14,601 bases of DNA from Flavobacteriales bacterium (GTDB lineage: Bacteria; Bacteroidota; Bacteroidia; Flavobacteriales; BACL11). The position numbers and the translations under genes are program-made. The stretch covers positions 5,522-20,122 of the forward strand of contig PBVH01000040.1 in assembly GCA_002728175.1 (NCBI GenBank), in the 5' to 3' direction. Shown in pieces: positions 9,301 through 14,601 of this stretch (its first letter is position 1; every line of letters starts with the position of its first letter). Below the pieces are notes generated by a model. The model did no database searches, had not been told where the DNA came from, and saw only the letters and a program-made list of their open reading frames with translations.

Positions 9301-9551
9301 GTACCAGAATTTTCTGTTTTCCAGGCTCCACCAGAACCTGATGCGACGTACCAAATATTTTCATTATTTGGATGAATAGCAATATCAGAAATTCTTCCAG
9401 ACATGAGAGCAGGTCCAAGATGTCTAAATTTTAATCCATCATATATGTTTTCCGTCTTTTTATCTTTATTGGGATTTCTTTGTGCATTTGAATTAAATGA
9501 ACATGAGATAAATAAAATTATTATTGATAGAGATAATTTAATTTTTTGCAT
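6306..9551 (-). CDS. Secreted BNR/sortilin (VPS10)-like beta-propeller protein
   Basis: A 1081-residue exported protein. The signal peptide (about residues 1-23, cut likely after SNA before QRN) also contains FISC, so a lipoprotein reading is possible but the lipobox is poor. Residues 40 to about 745 contain many BNR/Asp-box repeats of the type S-x-D-x-G-x-T-W: SVNGGKNW, STDGGKSW, SIDGGDTW, SSNRGESW, SFDGGKTF, SEDRGDSW, TEDGGKNW, SINKGKTW and TNNQGQTW. These build one or two beta-propellers like the sortilin/VPS10 N-terminal region. Residues from about 745 to 1081 form a separate part containing beta-sandwich-like and helical, coiled-coil-like stretches. The family is widespread in Bacteroidota and often labelled glycosyl hydrolase, but no catalytic residues are evident and its substrate is unknown. 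No T9SS sorting tail is visible. It lies 8 bases after the small T9SS protein gene, surely in the same transcript. Confidence 0.88.
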   Translation of the reverse strand: MQKIKLSLSIIILFISCSFNSNAQRNPNKDKKTENIYDGLKFRHLGPALMSGRISDIAIHPNNENIWYVASGSGGAWKTENSGTTWKPIFDNEKSYSIGCITLDPQNSDIVWIGSGENVGGRHVAYGDGIYKSVNGGKNWQNMGLKKSEHISKIIVHPTNQNTIWVASQGPLWSKGGERGIFKSTDGGKSWIQKLGDDEWIGATDLIIDPRDPKILYAATWQRHRTVAGYMGGGPGSNIYKSIDGGDTWKKIDKGLPKSNMGKIGLAISPQNPDVLYAAIELNRRSGGVFKSSNRGESWSKMSDAVSGGTGPHYYQELYASPHNFDEIYLADNYMQVSFDGGKTFSRMNESEKHVDNHAVAFKKDDPNYILVGCDGGLYESFDKTKNWKFIDNLPLTQFYKIAVDNAYPFYYVYGGTQDNNTQGAPSRTDNIHGIRNSDWFILLGGDGHQPATDPNDPNIVYVQWQRGNLNRHDRITGENINIKPQPKIGEKIDRFNWDSPILVSSHNSKTLYFASQRLWKSEDRGDSWTAISKDLTNNIERIQTPFFGSKQKWDNAWDLYAMSNYSTITSISESPKNSELIYIGTDDGIIQVTEDGGKNWRKTDFSKIIDLPNTSFVNDIKADLYDENIVYAVFDNHKYGDFKPYVFKSINKGKTWKKISSNLPENTILWRIVQDHVDNQLMFLGSEFGVYFTNNQGQTWNKLKNGMPNISVRDLAIQKRENDLVVGTFGRGIYVLDDYSSLREFKKENVSEEIVLFTPKNAFWYTEKRILGSRRKAAQGDNFYLADNPPYGVNFTYYQANKYKSKKEIRLNQEKELEKNKKEVSTPTWNLLESEKNELTPSVWAFIYSQDGKIVKKVKAINKSGFNRISWDLTSESKNIITKDNFENSSRGNLIAPDEYSAQMFKQIEGKYIAVSNKVKFNVVPLKQGALKGSPYNVVVSHWNEVSELRSKIYHLSKQIKDLKNKSLIALKAYQRAELVDEKINMKILSLREKILELELNVNGSSIKSKVGEQNDYPRMRDYIWAASSYSTYGPTKQHKESLQNAHTLYNKFNKEYESLNQQIKPINNSLNKINAPVIK

Positions 9552-9559
9552 AGGTATTG

Positions 9560-10111
9560 TTAAATAGTTTTAAAAATTGTTTTTCTCGATAAATCATAAA
9601 ATTCTATAATGTAAATATTATTAGATTTAAATTTTTTAATTTTTCTTCCGTTTAAATCGTATATATTTTTTATGTTTTTATTTTCGGAGCTAACTAGTTC
9701 ATTTAATGAAGAAACACTTGAAATCGTTCCGTTCCAAGTTACAGTATCTACAAAATTATTATTTGTAGTAATTTGCATTTGAACATATCCATCACCGCTT
9801 TGTCCATTTGGATACATATGACAATTTAAATAAATATTTTCGTTTGGATTAAATGTGCTTTGACCACTTGTAACTCCTTCAATATAACAAGTTGGAAAAC
9901 AAAATGAAACTCCCCAATTACTTGGCATAGAATCTTTAATTACTGTCCAAGAAACTTCGCATGTATCATAAGTATTATAAAAAGTATTGATACTGATATC
10001 AGGAAGTGAAGGAGTTCCTGACATACTCATGTTTTTTTTATCAATTGAATGTGTTTGTCCAAAAATTATTAATGGAAAAACAATTAGGATTGTAGATATA
10101 ATTTTTTTCAT
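9560..10111 (-). CDS. Small secreted protein with T9SS sorting tail
   Basis: A 183-residue secreted protein with a signal peptide (MKKIISTILIVFPLIIFGQ, cut near residue 19). The middle (about 35-132) is a predicted beta-sandwich with four cysteines at 51, 71, 75 and 97 and the blocks CEVSWTVIKD, NWGVSFCFPTCY and GDGYVQMQITTNNN, resembling small Ig-like domains. The last 45 residues (NIKNIYDLNGRKI...NNIYIIEFYDLSRKTIFKTI) match a type A T9SS C-terminal sorting signal, so the protein should cross the outer membrane and be released or anchored there. The signal directs export and does not reveal function. It is the first gene of a two-gene unit with the BNR protein, which suggests the two act together outside the cell. 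Confidence 0.85.
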   Translation of the reverse strand: MKKIISTILIVFPLIIFGQTHSIDKKNMSMSGTPSLPDISINTFYNTYDTCEVSWTVIKDSMPSNWGVSFCFPTCYIEGVTSGQSTFNPNENIYLNCHMYPNGQSGDGYVQMQITTNNNFVDTVTWNGTISSVSSLNELVSSENKNIKNIYDLNGRKIKKFKSNNIYIIEFYDLSRKTIFKTI

Positions 10112-10203
10112 GGTTTTTTTTCAAAAATATTAAATTTTACAATAAATAAATAATAAGTTTTTATGAAACTTAGTGTTTGAGAATTCGTTACATAAAAGAA
10201 AAA

Positions 10204-10707
10204 ATGAATAAGAAAATTCTACTAACCTTATTACTTTATTCATCTGTGGCTCATACACAATCTCTGAATAATTTTATGAACAAATTAATTGAATTTAAAA
10301 CTTTCGAAAGAAATAAAAAAAATATTGTAATATTTAAAGAACATAAAACTGAACCTACTTATATTTTTTCTGCTAATAATGGTAAGAGTAAAGAATTTAG
10401 AAGCTGTAAATGGGAAGTAAAGTGTACAAATCATTTTATGAGTAATTTTATTAATGAATTGTCAGCTATTGATGTAGATTACAGTGATGAAATAAAAAAT
10501 AAAAATTATTCAATTTTTGTAAAAAGAAAAAAAATTAGAGTTCAGTTTGCTAATTCTAAATGTATTCAGGACCATAAAACTCATTATTTTCAAGAATCAT
10601 GCAATAGAAAATTTTCTTTTGTTCTAAATAAAGAACAAGCTAACAAATTTGTTTCAAAAATTGAAGATTCAATTAATGAAGATAATATTTTAACAAAAAA
10701 AAGATAA
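10204..10707 (+). CDS. Unrecognised secreted protein with four cysteines
   Basis: I do not recognise this 167-residue protein. The ATG at 10204 gives MNKKILLTLLLYSSVAHTQS, a clear signal peptide likely cut before or after Gln19. An upstream TTG at 10177 is possible but unnecessary. The mature part is basic and mixed alpha/beta, with four cysteines at 68, 74, 120 and 133 (CKWEVKC and C-x12-C), which could form two disulfides in the periplasm. A lysine-rich stretch (FVKRKKIRVQF) lies between the pairs. It is transcribed divergently from the T9SS gene across a 92-base spacer, and is followed 40 bases later by a redoxin gene, probably in one transcript. A link to disulfide or redox chemistry is an inference from that neighbour. 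Confidence 0.7.
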   Translation: MNKKILLTLLLYSSVAHTQSLNNFMNKLIEFKTFERNKKNIVIFKEHKTEPTYIFSANNGKSKEFRSCKWEVKCTNHFMSNFINELSAIDVDYSDEIKNKNYSIFVKRKKIRVQFANSKCIQDHKTHYFQESCNRKFSFVLNKEQANKFVSKIEDSINEDNILTKKR

Positions 10708-10747
10708 TAGTTTTAAATCTTAATTATTTTTGTTAAAAAACCAATTT

Positions 10748-11305
10748 ATGGTACTTACTTCAACAATTTCTAAGGAATTGGGTTTTAAGGCTCCTGATTT
10801 TAGATTATTAGAACCTTTAACAAATAAATATGTAAAATTAGATGATGTAAAATCTAAACATGTTACTTTAATAGTTTTTATGTGTAATCATTGTCCATAC
10901 GTCATACACATTTTACCTCAATTGGTAAAAATTGCAAACGATTACAAAAAAAAAGGTGTTTCAGTAGTTGGAATAAACTCTAATGATATTTCTGAATATC
11001 CTGATGATTCACCAGCAAAAATGTTAGATTTAATAAAAAAATATAAAATTCCTTTTGTCTATTTGTTTGATGAAACACAAGAAATTGCAAAGTCTTATTA
11101 TGCAGCCTGTACACCTGATTTCAGTTTGTTTAATAGTGATATGGTTTGTTTGTATCGAGGTCAAATGGATTCTTCTAGACCAAGTAATGATTTAGCTAAT
11201 GATGGTAAAGATATAAGAAAAGCAATTGATGCGATTATTTCAGGAAAAAATGTTCAATTACCCCAATTACCATCAATTGGATGTAACATTAAATGGAAAA
11301 AATAA
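10748..11305 (+). CDS. Redoxin/thioredoxin-like protein (AhpC/TSA superfamily)
   Basis: A 185-residue thioredoxin-fold protein without a signal peptide. After an N-terminal peroxiredoxin-like entry (LGFKAPDFRLLEP) the first core strand leads to the active-site motif FMCNHCPYV, with Cys46 and Cys49 as a CxxC pair. The family blocks VVGINSND, FDETQEIAKSYYAACTPDF (Cys121) and GQMDSSRPSND follow. This set is characteristic of a redoxin subfamily common in Bacteroidota and cyanobacteria, annotated simply as thioredoxin family protein. It likely acts as a thiol oxidoreductase or peroxidase; the substrate is not known. The ATG at 10748 is preferred over a TTG at 10730. It converges on the SOUL-MsrA gene with four bases between stops. 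Confidence 0.85.
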   Translation: MVLTSTISKELGFKAPDFRLLEPLTNKYVKLDDVKSKHVTLIVFMCNHCPYVIHILPQLVKIANDYKKKGVSVVGINSNDISEYPDDSPAKMLDLIKKYKIPFVYLFDETQEIAKSYYAACTPDFSLFNSDMVCLYRGQMDSSRPSNDLANDGKDIRKAIDAIISGKNVQLPQLPSIGCNIKWKK

Positions 11306-11318
11306 TTAACTATTTTTT
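11297..11318. terminator. A/T hairpin shared by convergent genes
   Basis: AAAAAATA at 11297-11304 is the exact reverse complement of TATTTTTT at 11311-11318, with a 6-base loop. The hairpin spans both stop codons and gives a T-rich 3' arm on either strand. It could serve as a bidirectional terminator. The stem is all A/T, so stability is low and the call is tentative. Confidence 0.4.
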
Positions 11319-12416
11319 ATAAAATCTATTTAATTCTTTTCTTGCTTTGTTAAGTTTTGGTAGAATAACACTTTTACAATACGGTACTGAGCTATTAAGT
11401 GAGTAATAGTTCTGATGATATCCTTCAGCCTCATAAAATGCATCAAATTTAACTATTTCAGTTACTATTTTATTTTCAAATAGTTCAACATTTATCTTAT
11501 CAATATAATCTGATATTATCTGATTTTCTTCATTAGTCGAATAAAAAACGATTGATCGATAATGCTTTCCAATATCATTTCCTTGTCTGTTTAAAGTTGT
11601 TGGATCATGTGTTAAAAAGAAAATTTCTAAAATATTTTCAAGAGATATTATTGTTTTATCGTAAATGATTTCACATACTTCAGCATGATTAGTTAAACCT
11701 CTTACAACTTCTTTGTATGATGGATTTTTTATTTTTCCACCAGAGAATCCACTTCTAACATTTTTTATTCCAATTACATTTTCAAAAACTGCTTCAACAC
11801 ACCAAAAGCATCCTCCACCTAAGTATATTTTATTATTCATTTCTTTTTCATTTATTTTTACAGACACTGATATTTCATTTTTTCTATTAAAAATTTTGTA
11901 AGGACTATTGTAAACTAATATTTCAAAATCATTTTCGAATTTAATCTTTTGTTTTTCTAACTCCTCTTTAAGTTCTCTTATTTTTTTTTCTTCAACTTTT
12001 TTATTGGTATAGCCTGAGTAACTAATCGTTGCTTTTATACTTGTAGGTTCCTCATATATTTTTATTTTTTTATTATTTGGTATGGGTATATTTTTCATAT
12101 TATATTCTTCGGGCATAATAAATCCCATTTCATAATTATTGTGAGTTTTAATTATCACAGGAGAAGTCATACTTATTTTTTCACCTGAACTGTTATTTCC
12201 AAAAATAAAATTTGCAACAGTTTGAAATGAATTGTTTCTATCTTCTTTATTATCCGGAGTGTATGATGCATAAATAAGTTTTTTGTATTTTCTTATTTCA
12301 ATAGTTTTATGTATGTCAATTAATTCGTAGTTTTTAGCTTTTTCAGTTTTGGAAAATACATTTGAACCAATAATAATTAATAAGAAGATTATTAATAAGA
12401 AATAAACAATTTTCAT
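11310..12416 (-). CDS. msrA: SOUL heme-binding domain fused to MsrA
   Basis: One uninterrupted 368-residue frame holds two full domains. Residues 1-21 are a hydrophobic signal peptide or anchor, so the protein should act outside the cytoplasm or at the membrane. Residues 29-181 are a SOUL/HBP heme-binding domain: YELIDIHKTIEIRKY, EKISMTSPVIIK, a FIMPEEY block, then the terminal NSPYKIFNRKNEI. Residues 195-368 are a complete peptide-methionine (S)-S-oxide reductase: GGGCFWCVEAVF with catalytic Cys203, GFSGGK, LTNHAEV, HDPTTLNRQGNDIGKHYRS, EAEGYHQNYY and VPYCKSVILPKL with candidate resolving Cys347. MsrA reduces methionine-S-sulfoxide in proteins. An internal Met at 193, just before NNKIYLGG, looks like the old start of a free-standing msrA. 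The gene diverges from the metalloprotease gene and converges on the redoxin gene. Both domain calls are firm; the function of the combination is inference. Confidence 0.92.
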   Translation of the reverse strand: MKIVYFLLIIFLLIIIGSNVFSKTEKAKNYELIDIHKTIEIRKYKKLIYASYTPDNKEDRNNSFQTVANFIFGNNSSGEKISMTSPVIIKTHNNYEMGFIMPEEYNMKNIPIPNNKKIKIYEEPTSIKATISYSGYTNKKVEEKKIRELKEELEKQKIKFENDFEILVYNSPYKIFNRKNEISVSVKINEKEMNNKIYLGGGCFWCVEAVFENVIGIKNVRSGFSGGKIKNPSYKEVVRGLTNHAEVCEIIYDKTIISLENILEIFFLTHDPTTLNRQGNDIGKHYRSIVFYSTNEENQIISDYIDKINVELFENKIVTEIVKFDAFYEAEGYHQNYYSLNSSVPYCKSVILPKLNKARKELNRFYKK

Positions 12417-12434
12417 AATATTTTTTAGTTTTTA

Positions 12435-12442
12435 CAAAATTA
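12435..12442 (-). promoter_or_regulatory. Candidate -7 box for the SOUL-MsrA gene
   Basis: On the minus strand the box TAATTTTG, within GGTTAATTTTG, lies 18 bases before the ATG. It fits TAnnTTTG, and the same 11-base string precedes the divergent metalloprotease gene. No good TTTG -33 element is present at the usual spacing. Confidence 0.3.
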
Positions 12443-12499
12443 ACCAATAATCAAATAATAATTAAAATTTTGAATTTACATTTAATTAATATTTTATAA

Positions 12500-12530
12500 T
12501 TTGATTTTGTTTTAAATATGGTTAATTTTG
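12500..12530 (+). promoter_or_regulatory. Bacteroidota-type promoter for the metalloprotease gene
   Basis: TTTG at 12500-12503 and TAATTTTG at 12523-12530 match the -33 (TTTG) and -7 (TAnnTTTG) elements of the primary sigma factor in Bacteroidota, separated by 19 bases, within the usual 17-23. The predicted start site is near 12537, about 13 bases before the ATG at 12550. This is the best-supported promoter in the window. Confidence 0.55.
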
Positions 12531-12549
12531 ACAAGCTGAATTTTATCTT

Positions 12550-14601
12550 ATGAAAAACTCTATTCTTATATTAGTAGCAATATTAATTTCTAGCAATCCT
12601 ATTATCTCTCAGCAAAGAAATTGTGGGACAATGCAACATTTAGAATATTTGAAATCCAAGGATGCTAATCTTGAACAAAAAATGTTGCAAAATGAGGAAA
12701 ATATTAAGACATGGATTCTTAACAACACAAATAGATTATCTCAAAATATCATAACAATACCTGTTGTTGTACATGTCGTTTATTATAACAACACTGAAAA
12801 CATCAGCGATCAACAAATTTTTTCACAAATAGATATTTTAAACGAAGATTTCAGAAGATTAAACTCGGATACTATCAATACCCCTGCTGCCTTTCAATCT
12901 GTTGCCGCTGATACTGAGATTGAGTTTTGCTTAGCAACTAGGGATCCAAATGGTAATCCAACTAATGGAATTACTAGAACATCTACAACCCAGACATCTT
13001 TTAGTACTAATGATGGAGTCAAATACTCTTCTTCTGGTGGTAAGGACGCTTGGAATACATCAAAATATCTAAATATGTGGGTTTGTGATCTATCGGGTGG
13101 TCTTTTAGGTTATGCTCAATTTCCTGGAGGAACTGCGAGCTCAGATGGTGTGGTATGTGATTATGCTTATTTTGGTGATATTGGAACAGCATCTTCACCA
13201 TATGATCTTGGTAGAACAACTACCCATGAAGTTGGTCACTGGTTAAATTTGCGCCATATTTGGGGTGATTCAAATTGCGGAAACGATTTTTGTAATGATA
13301 CGCCAGAGCATTCTGGATCAAATTATGGCTGTCCATCATACCCGTCAACTTCCAATTGTAGTGGAAACGGAAATGCGGGTGATATGTTTATGAACTATAT
13401 GGATTACACTGATGATGCATGTATGAATATATTTACCAACGATCAAAAAAATAGGATGATAGCTGCAATAAATACATCTAGACCTGGACTTTTGACTAGT
13501 GATGGATGTTTTAATTCTGATTATGGTTGTACTGATCCGTTAGCTTTTAATTTTTCTCCTATTGCTATAATTGATGACGGATCATGTTGTTATGTTTCTG
13601 GTTGTACTGATCCTACAGCATTCAACTACAATCCTAATGCTTGCTATGATGATTCATCATGTGTCGCATCTGTTTTAGGTTGCACTAATCCAACTGCTAC
13701 CAATTATGATCCGATAGCAAATACTACTGTAGCATATGGTGGTGCTACCGATAATTCTTTTGGAACGGGAGGATATTTTAATGGTGATCAGCACTTGTTG
13801 TTTGATTCATACAAAGAATGTATCATTAGATCTGCTATTATTTATTCTGAAGCTTCTAATACAATCACATTTGAACTAAGAGATAATAGTGGTGCTGTTT
13901 TGGATGATACAACCCTAAATGTTATCGCTGGACAACAACGAATTGATTTAAATTTTGATGTACCAATTGGAACAGATCTGCAACTTGGAGTTGCTTCTGG
14001 AGCACTTCAAGGTGATGGTTTATATAGAAACAATGCAAGTGCAAACTATCCATACGATATTGCATCTGCTTTATCTATTACTAGATCAAGTGCTTCAGGA
14101 AACGGTGGGGCAAACGCTTATGTTTACTATTACTTCTATTACGATTTAGAAGTGGAAGTTCCATGTTTAAATTCTTCTAATTCATCTTGGGACTGTGATG
14201 GGCAAGGTAATTGTTATGATCCAGGCACTGGTAATGGAGCATATAGCTCATTATCTTCATGTCAGTCAAATTGTGTTGTTCCATCTTGGGACTGCGATGG
14301 ACAAGGTAATTGTTACGATCCAGGCACTGGAAATGGACTATACGGCTCACTAACTGTTTGTCAGTCAAATTGTGTTGTTCCATCTTGGGACTGTGATGGA
14401 CAAGGTAATTGTTATGATCCAGGTACTGGTAATGGAGCATATAGTTCATTGTCTTCATGTCAGTCAAATTGTGTAGTGCCTGTTACCTGGGACTGCGATG
14501 GACAAGGTAATTGTTATGATCCAGGCAATGGTAATGGAGCATATAGCTCATTATCTTCATGTCAGTCAAATTGTGTTGTTCCATCTTGGGACTGTGATGG
14601 A
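12550..14601 (+). CDS. Pappalysin-like M43B metalloprotease, 3' end outside window
   Basis: The frame opens at ATG 12550 and stays open for 684 codons to the window edge, so the C-terminus is missing. Residues 1-20 are a signal peptide (MKNSILILVAILISS...). The protease domain spans about 65-320 and is a cytophagalysin/pappalysin-type metzincin: TTHEVGHWLNLRHIWGD gives zinc ligands His226, His230 and His236 with catalytic Glu227. CNDTPEHSG and the Met-turn MNYMDYTDDAC follow. Three GCTDPxAxNY repeats (326-397), a beta-rich domain (about 398-540) and a cysteine-rich 33-residue tandem array (from Trp547) come after. Such proteins are secreted and degrade extracellular proteins. A T9SS tail is expected downstream but cannot be seen. 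Upstream is a good promoter. Protease assignment is firm; the total length is unknown. Confidence 0.92.
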   Translation, partial: MKNSILILVAILISSNPIISQQRNCGTMQHLEYLKSKDANLEQKMLQNEENIKTWILNNTNRLSQNIITIPVVVHVVYYNNTENISDQQIFSQIDILNEDFRRLNSDTINTPAAFQSVAADTEIEFCLATRDPNGNPTNGITRTSTTQTSFSTNDGVKYSSSGGKDAWNTSKYLNMWVCDLSGGLLGYAQFPGGTASSDGVVCDYAYFGDIGTASSPYDLGRTTTHEVGHWLNLRHIWGDSNCGNDFCNDTPEHSGSNYGCPSYPSTSNCSGNGNAGDMFMNYMDYTDDACMNIFTNDQKNRMIAAINTSRPGLLTSDGCFNSDYGCTDPLAFNFSPIAIIDDGSCCYVSGCTDPTAFNYNPNACYDDSSCVASVLGCTNPTATNYDPIANTTVAYGGATDNSFGTGGYFNGDQHLLFDSYKECIIRSAIIYSEASNTITFELRDNSGAVLDDTTLNVIAGQQRIDLNFDVPIGTDLQLGVASGALQGDGLYRNNASANYPYDIASALSITRSSASGNGGANAYVYYYFYYDLEVEVPCLNSSNSSWDCDGQGNCYDPGTGNGAYSSLSSCQSNCVVPSWDCDGQGNCYDPGTGNGLYGSLTVCQSNCVVPSWDCDGQGNCYDPGTGNGAYSSLSSCQSNCVVPVTWDCDGQGNCYDPGNGNGAYSSLSSCQSNCVVPSWDCDG
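13525..13740 (+). repeat. Three GCTDPxAxNY repeats inside the protease gene
   Basis: Three copies start at 13525, 13600 and 13678 (residues 326, 351 and 377). The first two read GCTDPxAFN followed by a Pro/Asn-rich segment and end DD-x-SC. The third reads GCTNPTATNYDP and lacks the DDxSC end. These short, possibly metal-binding or linker modules are common in secreted Bacteroidota proteins. They differ clearly at the DNA level, so they are not recent duplications. Confidence 0.85.
13741..14169 (+). other. Beta-rich domain between the two repeat arrays
   Basis: Residues about 398-540 of the metalloprotease have alternating hydrophobic strands: GTGGYFNGDQHLLFDS, ITFELRDNSGAVLDD, QRIDLNFDVPIGTDLQLGV, GLYRNNASANYPY and YVYYYFYYDLEVEV. 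Similar pieces recur in secreted Bacteroidota proteins, from memory. It is likely an Ig-like or jelly-roll accessory domain for binding or adhesion. I cannot name the family. Confidence 0.55.
14188..14601 (+). repeat. Cysteine-rich 33-residue tandem repeat array
   Basis: Copies begin at 14188, 14287, 14386, 14488 and 14587 (the last is cut by the window edge). Periods are 99, 99, 102 and 99 bases, all in frame. The unit reads WDCDGQGNCYDPGTGNGAYS followed by SLSSCQSNCVVPS, with four cysteines per copy that likely form two disulfides. Copies 1 and 4 differ at only 3 of 99 bases, while copy 2 is the most divergent (LYGSLTV in place of AYSSLSS). This points to recent duplication and possible length variation. 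Confidence 0.93.

Noticed and set aside
10112..10144. TATTTTTG as a -7 promoter box for the T9SS protein gene
   Set aside because: It ends only about ten bases before the ATG and has no TTTG at 17-23 bases upstream, which would leave almost no leader.
13019..13219. Minus-strand open frame rich in His and Tyr
   Set aside because: It lies wholly antisense to the protease domain, has no start context and resembles no family.
14177..14467. Open frame on the minus strand with a repetitive product
   Set aside because: It is the antisense of the cysteine-rich tandem array in the metalloprotease; its repeats simply mirror the coding repeats.
14188..14601. CRISPR-like array because of regular DNA repeats
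   Set aside because: The repeats are contiguous, in frame, encode a cysteine pattern and have no unique spacers.

Overview
The window looks like chromosomal DNA from a marine-type member of the Bacteroidota, most likely Flavobacteriales. The evidence is a very A+T-rich sequence with A-rich leaders instead of clear Shine-Dalgarno sites, TAnnTTTG-type -7 promoter boxes, a type IX secretion (T9SS) sorting tail, a BNR/sortilin-like secreted protein, and a pappalysin-type metalloprotease carrying 'GCTDPxAxNY' repeats. No rRNA, tRNA, CRISPR array, insertion sequence or phage gene was seen.

Layout. (1) 72-566 (+): a small lipoprotein. (2) 689-6242 (-): a tight run of seven same-strand genes, read from right to left: cysM, a photolyase/cryptochrome-family flavoprotein, a flavin reductase-like protein, a 49-residue DUF2256-type zinc-ribbon protein, a MazG-like nucleotide pyrophosphohydrolase, an M32 (Taq-type) carboxypeptidase and a UPF0114/YqhA-type membrane protein. 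The photolyase, flavin reductase and DUF2256 genes overlap one another by 20 and 8 bases. (3) 6306-10111 (-): a two-gene secreted-protein unit, a small T9SS cargo protein followed 8 bases later by a 1081-residue BNR/sortilin-like protein. (4) 10204-11305 (+): an unrecognised secreted protein and a redoxin with a CxxC motif. (5) 11310-12416 (-): one reading frame joining a SOUL heme-binding domain to a complete MsrA. It converges on the redoxin gene with only four bases between the stop codons and an A/T hairpin across them. (6) 12550 to the window end (+): an open-ended M43B metalloprotease with three GCTDP repeats, a beta-rich domain and a cysteine-rich 33-residue tandem array that runs off the edge.

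How the genes fit together. Much of the cytoplasmic content concerns light or oxidative damage and sulfur/redox chemistry: cysteine synthesis, photorepair with a possible flavin supply, dNTP clean-up, a redoxin, and methionine sulfoxide repair joined to a heme-binding domain. The remainder is extracytoplasmic protein (lipoprotein, T9SS cargo, BNR protein, metalloprotease) typical of polymer-degrading Bacteroidota. The most interesting items are the overlapping photolyase/flavin reductase/DUF2256 module, whose photolyase appears to lack the FAD-proximal tryptophan, and the SOUL-MsrA fusion. All family names come from reading motifs by eye, without database searches.
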